The notes: generated by a model from the letters alone, not told the origin. A DNA stretch of 64,000 bases from Sphaeroforma sirkka (GCA_001586965.3 LUCW03002620.1:62501-126500); one strand, 5' to 3'. Numbered from the stretch's first letter, positions 9,645 to 19,283 are shown. Numbers and translations are program-made.

Positions 9645-11051
9645 TCAAATCACATCCGGGAGCAGCAGCCCAATCTCACGCCCCGTGTACGCATCGTACT
9701 TTCGAAACTTGTACGACTCAAGCGACCCCATCACCATGTCCACCACACACCGCCGCTCGCCCTTACACACCCCCGACCCCACAGTCCGATAAACCCTGGG
9801 CGCACATTGGCAGAGAACCGCTCCAGCAGATCCCGGTGGTTCGTCCAATGCAGCTTCGCGTACATTGGCGGCATCTGCCCCGACTTGAGTGGCACCACCG
9901 CTTGCGCCTCTAGCAGCTCCCGCAGGTTGGCAATCAGCGGCTCCCCTGTCGGCGATATGCGCCACCCCAGAAATTGTCGGTACATGTCTGTGCGACGCTT
10001 CGTGGCTTCAATCTCGTGTAGGATCTTTTCATAAAACACAAGGATGTGACCCGGCGGAATCTCCACCTTGGTCCGGTCCCGCCGCATCTGCACCTTCAGC
10101 GCCGCGCTCAGCTTGATTGTTCCCAGACACCACCTTGTGCGACCCCGCGATGCAGGAAAAGTACTGTGGTGATGAGTCCAGGTTCCACCAGCCCCCAAAC
10201 ACGAGATCGTCGGCCCCCGCCAGCTTTGCCTCGTCTCTGTGCCACGCCTCTGCCGAGGCACATTCACCCTTGCGCATCATGCGGTCTACAACCTGCTCAA
10301 AGTACATAGGCCCACCTTGTGTTCCAGCCAGGGGCGTCAGAATCGGTCTCATGATCTCGTGGGCCCGCTGCCTGAGTCGGCGCACAGTGGGGTTGTGGAA
10401 CGACGCGGGGTTCCCCAGCGCCCCGAAGCCCCCGAGCACATACTTGCTGGCGTCCGCGTTGAACTCGGGGAAGCTGGCAATCTCGGCGTCAAAGTCCGCC
10501 CGCGCCCGCGCCACATTCAGGTTCGTGGGCACAACCGCGTACCCGTGCTTGACAAGGTGCTCAAGCGTCGTCAAATGGTCCTTACCACTTCCAGGCCGTG
10601 GCTGCGGTGGTGGCGGACGGGGTTCGGGGGCCCTGGCAACAACGGCAACCTCCTCGGGGGGTCTTGGGCCGGCTTTGGATTCAACGTACGCCTGCACCAT
10701 CGCCTCGGCAACCACAGAGTCCTCAATGTTGACCCAGATGACGCACCCCTGCTTGTGCTGGTATGGGAGCGCTCGCTGTAGCCGCAGGGGCGACTCCAGA
10801 ACCCACGCATACGGTGTCTTGTACCCACTATGCAGAGCCGGCGACCCGTGGCGGTCCGAGTGGCTGGCAAACACCTCGTTGTCCAGCTTGATACAGTCCA
10901 CGAGCATGGCAAACCCAACGACCTTCTGCCGCCCAGACTCTACTAGGCCCACAAAGCCCCTGTGTGTCGCTGGCGATCCGCGGATCTCCCAGGTCTTGTT
11001 GCCACTAAGGATAAGGTCCAGCGGCGTCTTCTTGATTATGATTCCCTTCAT
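9645..11051 (-). pseudogene. ASCH domain fused to 2-oxoglutarate dioxygenase, broken
   Basis: The N-terminus (ATG 11051) is an ASCH domain: KGIIIKKTPLDLILSGNKTW then EIRG, with GFAMLVDC and WVLESP further on, about residues 1-110. ASCH domains bind RNA or modified nucleosides. A proline-rich linker (EPRPPPPQPRP) leads to a phytanoyl-dioxygenase-like domain with AWHRDEA (the HxD iron ligands) and VEIPPGHILVFYEKILHEI with a distal His and MYRQFLGW. Such oxygenases hydroxylate small molecules, proteins or nucleic acids. The fusion suggests a modified nucleotide or RNA as substrate, which is inference. The gene looks broken in about two places. Confidence 0.75.
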
Positions 11052-11148
11052 TCTTCCTGGGTCTTGGATATCTTGGATCTCTAAACTTGTGATTTTTTTT
11101 TAGATAACACTACTACTTATACTCGATTTGCAAATCCAAATTAGATTT

Positions 11149-11226
11149 GCAAATGGAGGACCAATCGATCGATCTGTCTGATGGACCTTTAGGGTGTGTA
11201 GGGCGTTCATTAGACAGCGTCGTCTC
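11149..11226. repeat. Promoter-like repeat with GATCGATC and GTCTGATG
   Basis: CCAATCGATCGATCTGTCTG followed by ATGGACCTTTAGGG and a TTCATTAGACAGCGTCG tail precedes the LRR gene. Partial copies occur at 8655-8700 and at 12376-12414. It is spacer, not coding. The rest of 11052-11335 is AT-rich and holds a TATA-like box. Confidence 0.6.
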
Positions 11227-11259
11227 GTCGAAGTCCCAGAGAAAACCCCCATCTCTTAC

Positions 11260-11267
11260 TATATAAG
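11260..11267 (+). promoter_or_regulatory. TATA-like box
   Basis: TATATAAG lies about 75 bp ahead of the F-box segment of the LRR gene. Confidence 0.45.
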
Positions 11268-11335
11268 TCGACATTTTTTTATATATACCCCCATATTTAC
11301 ACATCAAGCTTTAACTACTACATTTACACACACTC

Positions 11336-12325
11336 CCCAGTATCTCCATTGACGTATGGTGTGGTATCCTTCCGTATCTGGAAAGGAATGATGTTTGTGA
11401 GCTGACCAGGGTGAACAAGCACCTCGCAGCACTCAAACTTCCAGCTTTACATCTGGGGTACAGGACAGTGGACTGGCGTACGGTATCTCACACACCAGAG
11501 GTGTTTCGCTTTATACAATCGTTGAGATATTCTGGCAACGATTTTAAGGTGTTAGCCGAGTGTGCTGGACTAGTTAACCTGTGGGCTGAAACAACCGGTT
11601 TTGTAGATGTTGGTGTGCTGGCCGGAACGAAACTAAGGAGCCTTACTTTACGTGGAAACGCCTCTGGCATTGGCGGGTTGGCACACTTGACGGAGATAGA
11701 CTTAGGGGGGACTATGGTCGTCGATGTTAGTGCACTTGGAGAGTGTTTGAACCTGACAAGTGTGGACTTACGCGAGACTAGTGTCACAAACATTAGTGCC
11801 CTCAAAACCTGTTTGAAATTGAGACGTGTGGACGTTTGCGATACTGCCGTGGAAGACATTGGTGCACTCAGTGGCTGTCTGGAACTAAGGGAGGCCTACT
11901 TTAGCAACACTAGGGTCAGCAACATTCGTGCACTCTATAATTGTTTAGAGCTGACGGATGTTTACTTTCGCGGCACTAGTGTTTGCGATATTAGCCCGCT
12001 AAAGAACTGTTCCAAATTAACAACAGTAGACTTGGGCGAGACTATCGTTGAAGACCTTAGTGCACTCGGAAGTTGTCGGGAGCTGGCGGTTCTATTCTTT
12101 GGTAGCACCAATGTTTGTGATATTAGTCCGCTGGGGAACTGTTTGGAATTGTATATAGTCGGGTTGTGTGGTACTAGAGTTGAAGACATTAGCGTGCTTG
12201 AGAAGTGTTCTAAGCTATCAAGGGTGAACATATGCGAGACTAGCGTTGAAGACACTAGTGTACTGAAGGAGTGCTTAGGATTGTCCGAGGTGTCTCGCGG
12301 GCGTTTTTTGAAAATCTCTTATTAA
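11336..12325 (+). CDS. F-box / leucine-rich-repeat protein
   Basis: The frame opens with an F-box-like helix bundle (PSISIDVWCGILPYLERND then VCELTRVNKHLAALKL). About ten LRR units of roughly 22-23 residues follow, of the form L..VDL.ETSV.DISAL..C. Examples are LTSVDLRETSVTNISALKTC and LTTVDLGETIVEDLSALGSC. LRRs of this type form a solenoid for binding partners. With an F-box they recruit targets to Skp1-cullin ubiquitin ligases, and a Skp1-like viral gene lies 1.6 kb away. No clear ATG was found ahead of the F-box, so the start is uncertain; a GTG lies at 11411. Confidence 0.8.
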   Translation, partial: PSISIDVWCGILPYLERNDVCELTRVNKHLAALKLPALHLGYRTVDWRTVSHTPEVFRFIQSLRYSGNDFKVLAECAGLVNLWAETTGFVDVGVLAGTKLRSLTLRGNASGIGGLAHLTEIDLGGTMVVDVSALGECLNLTSVDLRETSVTNISALKTCLKLRRVDVCDTAVEDIGALSGCLELREAYFSNTRVSNIRALYNCLELTDVYFRGTSVCDISPLKNCSKLTTVDLGETIVEDLSALGSCRELAVLFFGSTNVCDISPLGNCLELYIVGLCGTRVEDISVLEKCSKLSRVNICETSVEDTSVLKECLGLSEVSRGRFLKISY

Positions 12326-12437
12326 ATCAAGCTTTGTCAATAAAAATTAAAAAAAAAATCACGACCGGGATCGCACGATGGACCTTGTGTAGGGTGTTCA
12401 TTAGACAGCGTCGCAAAAGAAAACCGTTAGTGCATCC

Positions 12438-12482
12438 CACCAGGGGGTTCAAGACCCTGCCCCCACCCCCCACCAGACTCCA
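12438..12482. repeat. Dispersed 45-bp repeat with T-arm-like GGTTCAAGACC
   Basis: CCACCAGGGGGTTCAAGACC and a following CCCCACCCCCACCAGACTCC recur at 13727-13772 and, with changes, at 13779-13830. GGTTCAAGACC resembles the B box of Pol III genes and can fold like a tRNA T-arm. Each array leads into heptamer CAAAGTN repeats. Confidence 0.6.
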
Positions 12483-12540
12483 GTGCAAAGTTCAAAGTGC
12501 AAAGTGCAAAGTTCAAAGTGCAAAGTGCAAAGGTCAAAGT
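12483..12540. repeat. Heptamer satellite (CAAAGTN)n, second array
   Basis: Eight 7-bp units (CAAAGTT, CAAAGTG, CAAAGGT) lie downstream of the LRR gene and directly ahead of the 33-bp minisatellite. Confidence 0.85.
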
Positions 12541-13200
12541 TCGCCAGAGACCTCGAGCAGCTTGCCGGGGACCTCGCCAGAGACCTCGAGCAGCTTGCCG
12601 GGGACCTCGCCAGAGACCTCGAGCAGCTTGCCAGGGGGCTCGAGCAGCTTGCCGGGGACCTCGCCAGAGACCTCGAGCAGCTTGCCGGGGACCTCGCCAG
12701 AGACCTCGAGCAGCTTGCCGGGGACCTCGCCAGAGACCTCGAGCAGCTTGCCGGGGACCTCACCAGAGACCTTGAGCAGCTTGCCGGGGACCTCGCCAGA
12801 GACCTCGAGCAACTTGCCAGGGGGCTCGAGCAGCTTGCCGGGGACCTCGATCAGCTTGCCGGGGACCTCGAGCAGCTTGCCGGGGGACCTCACCAGAGAC
12901 CTTGAGCAGCTTGCCGGGGACCTCGCCAGAGACCTCGAGCAACTTGCCAGGGGGCTCGAGCAGCTTGCCGGGGACCTCGATCAGCTTGCCGGGGACCTCG
13001 AGCAGCTTGCCGGGGACCTCGCCAGAGACCTCGAGCAGCTTGCCGGGGACCTCGCCAGAGACCTCGAGCAACTTGCCAGAGGGCTCGAGTAGCTTGCCGG
13101 GGACCTCGCCAGAGACCTCGAGCAGCTTGCCAGGGGACTCGAGCAGCTTGCCGGGGACATCGCCAGAGACCTCGAGCAGCTTGCCAGGAGACTCGAGGAG
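12541..13200. repeat. 33-bp minisatellite, about 20 units
   Basis: The unit GCCAGAGACCTCGAGCAGCT plus TGCCGGGGACCTC repeats with shortened 21-24 bp variants. As the unit is a multiple of three, nearly all six frames stay open and give artificial proteins such as (LPGTSPETSSS)n, (ARDLEQLAGDL)n and (LEVSGEVPGKL)n. There is no start context, codon preference or conserved neighbour to support a gene. The stretch 13201-13934 is also non-coding. Confidence 0.9.
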
Positions 13201-13262
13201 GCTCCGCCACCCTCGAGGCGACAGGGCTAGTGGTGGCGGGGCGATCGACTAGTTTACTAAAA

Positions 13263-13485
13263 GGTCATCTGTCTCCATGCATTTCATTGGCGCAGATCAC
13301 GCAAAATCAATCTCCACACCATGGCACATGTTTAGGTTAAAACGTCATCTGTCTCCATGTATTTTCATTGGCGCAGATCACGCAAAATCAGTCTCCACAC
13401 CATGGCACGTGTTCAAGTTAAAAGGTCATCGGCATTCGTGCATTTCATTGGCGCAGAACATGCAAAAGTGCATTGTTTACACATC
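13263..13485. repeat. 80-bp tandem repeat, about 2.7 copies
   Basis: Units beginning GGTCATCTGTCTCCATG start at 13263, 13343 and 13424. The shared core is TTCATTGGCGCAGATCACGC. No gene is seen. Confidence 0.85.
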
Positions 13486-13842
13486 CCTACTCATGACCTT
13501 GGAGATACTTGTTCCCTCGACAGCCCCTGCCGGCGACCCCGACGACACTCCGCGAGGGACTATGTAGTATCTACCAGGGCGATGAGCGCCGGCTGTAGGT
13601 CCCAAGGGGTGCCAGGCTTGCCGCCAGGAACGAGCCTGCTCTGGTGTCCGCGGGGAGGGTGGAGAGAGAGAGAGATAGGGTGTAGGGATTGCTCAAGTGC
13701 CCATAGCCAGCTTTCCGGGGCCTCCCCCACCAGGGGGTTCAAGACCCTGCGCCCCACCCCCACCAGACTCCAAAGGATCTCACCAAGGGGTTCAAGGCCC
13801 TGCGTCCCACCCCCACCAGAAGCATCCCACCAGACTCCAGTT

Positions 13843-13932
13843 CAAAGTTCAAAGGTCAAAGTGCAAAGTTCAAAGTTCAAAGTTCAAAGTGCAAAGTGCA
13901 AAGGTCAAAGGTCAAAGGTCAAAGGTTAAAAG
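13843..13932. repeat. Heptamer satellite (CAAAGTN)n, third array
   Basis: About twelve units (CAAAGTT, CAAAGTG, CAAAGGT) end directly at the 3' end of the minus-strand Skp1-like gene. Confidence 0.85.
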
Positions 13933-13934
13933 GT

Positions 13935-14823
13935 TTATTGTGCGCACACTGGTGACCCAAACAGGTCCAACAGGTCCGTCGACATGGTCAGCCCACAGTG
14001 GTGTCTCACGACGTCAACTAGGGGTACAGCATCCACACCCACCCCCAGTCGCCCCCGAGGCAGGTATCCGAGATAGAGCCGCAGCTTGGCCACGTCTACC
14101 ACGGCCCAGGGGTCAATGTTTGAATAGTCCAGTCGACTGATAAATGCGTCCATCATCTCAAGGTGGAGTTTGGGTATCTCCATGGGGTAATGTGCTGTGC
14201 ACACGCGCGTCGTCAGTCCCAGCAGCCACACCGCGTCAATCCCCACGAGCGGGACACGGCCGCATACGTAGCACTTGTCCTCCACCAGGGCCCGCGCGTA
14301 CTGCACCCACGTCGCATACCCCGGCGGCAGAGGCACGTTTGGGGGGATGCCGAGCGCCTCGCGATACTTGTAGACATAGCCTTCGGCCGCAAACACGGGC
14401 GCATCAGGCAGAAGCAGGGCTATGGGCCGGAGCCGGGACCTCATAACCAGTACCTCCAGCGCCACCTCGGGCAGGTCAAACGGCTCGCCCGTCGGTGACT
14501 TTAGTGCATGGTAGGGCGTCCATGACCAGATTCTCTTGACGATACCGCCCAGCACGTCCAGCAGGGACTCCAGCTCCTGCTTGAGCTGCATGTAGTGGGC
14601 CACGTGAAGGCTGGTGTAGCCGTGGGTCTGGAACACTGGTAAGGCGTGGCGAGCATCTCGGCCCACAAGCCCCTATCACGGCCTCTACGACCTGGGCGGG
14701 AAAGGGGATATAGAGTGCATCGTGGCCCAGCTGTACAAGCTGGCTGTAGAGTACCGGCGAGCTCAGGGCCACAACGCTGTCTGCACTACACTCGCCGGTG
14801 GAACAGTGCACGGTGATTTGCAT
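13935..14823 (-). pseudogene. Skp1/POZ-like protein with Cys-rich knuckle, probably broken
   Basis: From the ATG at 14823 the N-terminus reads [20 protein letters not shown] then SSPVLYSQL and [14 protein letters not shown]. This is the beta-alpha pattern of a Skp1 POZ fold (charged second strand, then a PxPxV-type segment). The C-terminal part holds DKCYVCGRVPLVGID and TRVCTAHYP, a C-x2-C...C-x2-H knuckle. The 610-residue protein at 38918-40750 has the same layout and knuckle (DRCMFCSG...CC). A role as an adaptor in a ubiquitin ligase is inferred. The gene looks broken once. Confidence 0.6.
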
Positions 14824-14883
14824 ATTGATCACGTTGTACATGTACAATGTGTGGAACTGAATTATATATATAAAAATGGTATA

Positions 14884-15051
<168 letters not shown>

Positions 15052-15060
15052 TTTTTTTTT

Positions 15061-16007
15061 TACGGGCCCTCGCAGTTTGTATATTTGACCTGCTTCGCGG
15101 GATCACACAGCTTGTGGATACCCCCACCGAGCTTGCATTTTGTAAACTCGAACGTGGCCACGCCGTTGCACGCCCCCTGGTACGCGCCCCCATAAATCAG
15201 GTTGGTGCCCTTGAGCTCGCAGTTCGTGGCTTTGTACGTCTGCGGCTCCACTCCAACCCTAAAAGTGTGGTAATTGTCAAACATGTGCGTGTCCACAAGG
15301 TTTATCGTCCCTGAGAACGAGTTGCCGGCCTGGATGCTCTTGTCGTTGGCCTTGGTCATCGAACACTTGATGAGGTTCAGCGTGCCGTCCTTGGCGTTCT
15401 CGCGGAAGGAGCACGCGTCCTCCCCGACATCCAGCCACGTCACGTTCTCCAGTGTCCATTCGTCGTTCTCGGAGGCCGTGTCGCTGACAAACCAGATCCC
15501 GTCCAGCCCGTTGCTCGACAGGATAACGTTTTTTATGGTGCCCCCGGGGTAAAGCTTGAAGTACGGCTTCTGATCCTCTTTCTGGCTGCCGTCGCCCATG
15601 GAGCTGTCCGGCACAAACGTCTGGCATTTTCCGTCGTATGTCTGTCCACTTTCAGCCACAATCGTGTCACTAATATTGACAGTACCGCTGCTGGTGCACA
15701 GTTTGACGGACGGGCTGACGCCAATGTGTTGTGTGCTGCCGCCCCCCGTGTCACTGCTGTCGGCCCCTGTGCCACTATCGTCGCCGCTGCTGCCGCCCCC
15801 CGTGTCACCACTCCCCGCGCCGCCCACCACGCTCGCATTGACTACAGTGCCACCCACCGCGCTCGCATTGACTACAGTGCCACCCACCGCGCTCGCGTTG
15901 ACTACAGTGTCCTCGTCCGTCGGCTTTCGGTTGTAGAGAATTACGCCGACCACAATGCCCACCGCCACCAGCACAACGATCGCCAGCACGACAAGAATGA
16001 GCACCAT
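15061..16007 (-). CDS. Membrane-anchored pectate lyase, PL3 family
   Basis: The ATG at 16007 starts a strong anchor (residues 1-26, [20 protein letters not shown]). A Gly/Ser/Asp-rich stalk (to about residue 95) holds three copies of [10 protein letters not shown]. The catalytic part has [37 protein letters not shown] and paired cysteines. These match the PL3 right-handed beta-helix (usual motif KNVIIG..G.DGIH...DVGEDA), which cleaves pectate by Ca-dependent elimination. The frame is whole at 315 aa. A spacer with TATA-rich sequence precedes it. Pectate or a similar uronan on the host surface is the likely target. Confidence 0.87.
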
Positions 16008-16078
16008 TTATATATTTTTATATATAAATAAATAAACAAAAATCCTAGTCGCCCTTGTACATTGCCACTGGCATCTCG

Positions 16079-16671
16079 TGTAAACTTCGATGGAAATTAC
16101 TAGGTTTCAAACTATATTAAACTAAAATACAATTTAGTCAGTTAGGATTTAGCAGTGGTAGCTTGTGTAAGAATGATCGGGACTGCCTCTTGTTAAGAGC
16201 CTAAATATCCTCGATCACACAGGGCGTACCTCTAGCTGTTCTTTATTGAATAATTTTCACTAGAAGTACTAAATGTTCATGACCACTTGCCTAATTTGTA
16301 AATAGACATAATAACGTAAGTCACGTTAATACATTAGCTGATATAAATAAAGTTCCATCTGAAGAAAAGTTAAAAAAAGAAAAAGACTTATTGGATTTTG
16401 GAGATTGGCGGGAGGACCAAAATCAATAAGTAGTAGTTCGGAGATTATAAAATTTAGTTTATAATATCCTACATCTACTAATGTCTCAAATAGGTCAAAG
16501 TAGATGAGTCATACCAAATACTCAGGCTATTGGAGCCATCAAAGTGAATTTAGAACACTTTGGAAATATTGGAAAAGAGCTTGTACTAAATTATTTAAAA
16601 TACAAATAAAACCAATGTATTATCTCAATTGATCTTGATATTTTAGACTGACCGGAGGCCGTATTTCTACA
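16079..16671 (-). repeat. Solo LTR of the Gypsy family at 53-60 kb
   Basis: This 593-bp segment is the reverse complement of the LTR at 59474-60068, with roughly 8-10 differences by eye (about 1.5 %). It starts TGTAAACTTCG and ends in GTATTTCTACA on the plus strand, giving the TG...CA ends. CTCG flanks both sides as a 4-bp target duplication. It sits in the 3' end of a viral gene, so it arrived after the virus. Confidence 0.93.
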
Positions 16672-16675
16672 CTCG

Positions 16676-17571
16676 TACGTTCTAGCTATCGATTTATCAA
16701 TGTCGATTGCTAATTCCATATCTGGCAGCAGATCATAAAATTTGATTGTTCGCGGTAGTCCCACTGGCAATTCCGGCACAACGTCGCTCAAGTAGGTCAC
16801 AACCACCTTCCCCAGCGCAGCAAGGTTCGTCACACTTTCAGGATGAAATGTTTCCAGCAACTCTACGCCCTCGGGCAGCGTAATTGGAACGCTTCCATCG
16901 TTCCACAGATACAGCACCCTGAGTGCCGTGAATCTCGGCAGCAGATGCAGTGAGCTCACGCGCGCCTGGCGCAGATTCAGCACGGCAATAGTGTCTTTTG
17001 CAGGCAGCAGCCACGCCAGGTCTATTTTTGACGAATACTCCACAACCACGGGCTTCTTCTTCACGGCTCTCACCAGCGCTCGCTTGTTCGTGTCTCCCCC
17101 CATGATAAAGTCGCTGGATTTCTTGTACTTGCACTTGCGACCCTCGCACGTGCTCACGGCGTACACGGTCATGGTCGACCCCGCATCACAATGATTGGCC
17201 CCAACCATGTCGTATTGCGCCGTATCAGAAAAGGTTCTCGGTAGCACCCGCTCCTTCTTCAGGTGAAAGATGCGTCTGCCCTCGGAATAAAGCATTCGTT
17301 TCATTTCATGGAAATCAGTCTTGTGGATGAGACCTACGCCGCCACCAATGTAGATTTTGACGAGGTCCATGTCCCGGGTGTTTGGCGTACATCCGTGGTA
17401 CAGTTCTTTCCCCTGATGTACAAAGAACTCTTCGGCGGGAAAACAAAAGACGTGTCCTGTTTCCGCAACAATGACCAATTTGCTAGGATCGTTCACATCC
17501 TCGTCTTCCTCCAAGGTCGCAAAGTCCTGGCACGTCGTAAGCACGGTTTCATCGAATGCTTTACGTTTCAT
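16676..17571 (-). pseudogene. LRR-like viral protein with a solo LTR in its 3' end
   Basis: The ATG at 17571 begins MKRKAFDETVLTTCQDFATL. The first half has VIVAETGHVFCFPAEEFFVH and a Cys pair near CEGRKCKYKK. The second half has leucine-rich strands, TIAVLNLRQARVSSLHLLP and VLYLWNDGSVPITLPEGVEL, like irregular LRRs in giant-virus F-box-associated proteins. The open frame runs about 25 residues into the LTR inserted at 16079-16671, so the natural C-terminus has been displaced. Function is unknown; a binding or adaptor role is a guess. Confidence 0.6.
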
Positions 17572-17692
17572 TTTTGTTTATGGTGTTTCAAGAAATAAAA
17601 ATCCCTTTTTCATTGTTTGGCGGGATTTGTCTGTTTGTCCAGACTCAGTTGACGTTCGTTTCAACAAGGGGGCAATCTACAAAAATCAAAAG

Positions 17693-17983
17693 CTAACAGT
17701 CGCACGCCACGTCACTAGCCACAGTCCCACCAGCTGAGCTTGCGGCAACGGCATCGCCACCAGCGACCACCGTCCCACCAGGCGAGCTTGCGGCAACTAC
17801 AGCGACCACAGACCCGCCCACAGACCCACCCACAGACCCGCCAGGCGAGCTTGCTGTAACTACCGCACCACCAACTGGGCTTGCGGGACTCGCATCGTCT
17901 TTTCGGGTGTAGACAACAATGCCGACAACGATGCCTGTCGCAAGTAGGATAAAGATGGTGAGAACAACAATGACAATTATCAT
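17693..17983 (-). CDS. Small membrane-anchored Gly/Ser-rich protein
   Basis: From the ATG at 17983 the protein starts with one membrane span (MIIVIVVLTIFILLATGIVV) followed by YTRKDD and a low-complexity tail of ASSPGGSV-type repeats ending DVACDC. It has 96 residues. The shape (anchor, short basic stop, flexible stalk, terminal cysteines) matches the protein at 19395-19580 and the stalks of the viral lyases. It may be a small envelope protein or a stalk without its enzyme head. Confidence 0.55.
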   Translation of the reverse strand: MIIVIVVLTIFILLATGIVVGIVVYTRKDDASPASPVGGAVVTASSPGGSVGGSVGGSVVAVVAASSPGGTVVAGGDAVAASSAGGTVASDVACDC

Positions 17984-17995
17984 TTTAGTACAAGT

Positions 17996-18155
17996 TTTAT
18001 TATTATTCACATTCACACTCCTCCTCACCTACAACGCCACTACTGCGGCAGATGTTGGTGAGGCAGCAGTTCGAGTACCCAATGTCAGCGTCAACGGCGG
18101 CGCACGTGTCACAGGTAAAGAGTGTCCGGAAGCATCGGGTGCAATGAGAGCATCT
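17996..18155 (-). repeat. Chimeric duplicate: small-protein tail joined to RING N-terminus
   Basis: 18000-18030 matches the 3' end of the small membrane gene near 19391-19425 (TTCACATTCACACTCCTCCT). 18038-18140 closely matches the RING-protein start near 20388-20480 (GGCAGATGTTGGTGAGGCAG). The segment is thus made of two pieces of the next gene pair joined together, a relic of duplication and recombination. Confidence 0.8.
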
Positions 18156-18197
18156 TAGAACTTTGGAAAAGGAACTTGTACAAAATCATTTTATTTT

Positions 18198-19190
18198 TCA
18201 CATAAAGTCTCGAGGTACTAGCTGACGACGTGTCCTGACGTTTCGCGAAAACGGGACTCGTACAGTCGAAAACGGGATACGTACCCTCGAACGATAGAAC
18301 GGAGCAACATGGTACCGGCGATCTGAACCTCTTCGTTGTATTAAAACCAGTTTCCACACCACACCATCGCGGAAGCTGCGTCTGGGTAGCACCTCTACAA
18401 GCACGTTCTCGCTGAGAACAGAGTTCATCATGAACCTCTCTTCCCCAGTCATGTCAGCAACCGCGAGACCGGTCCACTCTGCTCGGGTTGGGGTGGGTGC
18501 GGGTTCACTGTCCCTGTCACCAATCAGTGAAAACATGGGGTCATAGTCTTCGCTATCCACGTCACTATCCACGTCACTATCCACGTCACTATCCACGTCA
18601 CTATCAAGCATGTCATCCAACTCTGTGGCTTCAACACGACGCATGGTGTCCTTAGCCCTTTTCTCGGCATCTTGGCGCTCAACGACAAGGTGATGGGCTG
18701 CATGCAGAGACAGTTTCACGTACGTTTCAGTATCCGGCAGATACACTACTACCTCATCTTCGTCACGAACAGAGCGGATAGTGGCAGACACCTTGCCGAT
18801 AATCACATGCTCGCCTAGAAGAGATCCACGGGGCGTGGCCAGCGTACACTTGTAAGAGGCACCGTGGAGCAGCGACTCGTAGTCGGCGGCCAGCTTCATG
18901 GTCGGCAGCTGGGCGATCTGGGCCTGGCACAGGTGGCCTTTGAAGGCAATAATGTTGAGCTCCAGCTTGCACCCCGTGCATGTCCGGCGACAGGTTTCAA
19001 GCACCTCGTACATGGCGCGGTTCTTAGACATGACGTAGGTGGTGTTGCGGCACTGGCAACACGAGTTGCCCCTGGTCTTGGTCACACAGGCAATGCACAG
19101 AGTTGCGCCACAGCAGGACGACTGCTTGACACCCAAAGTTATGGCAGTGCAGATGACACAGGTAAAATTCGATTCCAGGATGGCCTCCAT
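18198..19190 (-). CDS. RING-type zinc-finger protein with acidic repeat
   Basis: The ATG at 19190 starts MEAILESNFTCVICTAITLG. The Cys pattern continues CC..TLCIACVTKT and CCQCRN, then RTCTGCKLEL, a RING or RING-variant fold at residues 9-80. Such domains recruit E2 enzymes for ubiquitin transfer. Near residue 200 there is a perfect SDVD tetrad repeat (four to five copies) encoded by 12-bp DNA repeats. The tail is basic and arginine-rich. A TATA box (19277-19283) lies about 90 bp upstream. It is paralogous to the RING protein at 19606-20484. The frame is whole at about 330 aa. Confidence 0.75.
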   Translation of the reverse strand: MEAILESNFTCVICTAITLGVKQSSCCGATLCIACVTKTRGNSCCQCRNTTYVMSKNRAMYEVLETCRRTCTGCKLELNIIAFKGHLCQAQIAQLPTMKLAADYESLLHGASYKCTLATPRGSLLGEHVIIGKVSATIRSVRDEDEVVVYLPDTETYVKLSLHAAHHLVVERQDAEKRAKDTMRRVEATELDDMLDSDVDSDVDSDVDSDVDSEDYDPMFSLIGDRDSEPAPTPTRAEWTGLAVADMTGEERFMMNSVLSENVLVEVLPRRSFRDGVVWKLVLIQRRGSDRRYHVAPFYRSRVRIPFSTVRVPFSRNVRTRRQLVPRDFM

Positions 19191-19276
19191 GTTGTTGCTA
19201 ATGTAGTTGTTGGTTGTTGGTTGTTGGTTGTTGGCTGTTGAGAAGATTGTGAATGAGAGTGTACACCATTCGTGTG

Positions 19277-19283
19277 TTTTATA
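19277..19283 (-). promoter_or_regulatory. TATA-like box
   Basis: Minus-strand TATAAAA lies about 90 bp before the RING gene ATG at 19190. Confidence 0.5.

Noticed and set aside
12541-13200. CRISPR array
   Set aside because: The units are direct tandem repeats with no unique spacers, and the locus is eukaryotic.
12271-13252. Several repeat proteins in different frames
   Set aside because: All follow from one 33-bp minisatellite that is open in almost every frame. No start context or domain supports any of them.
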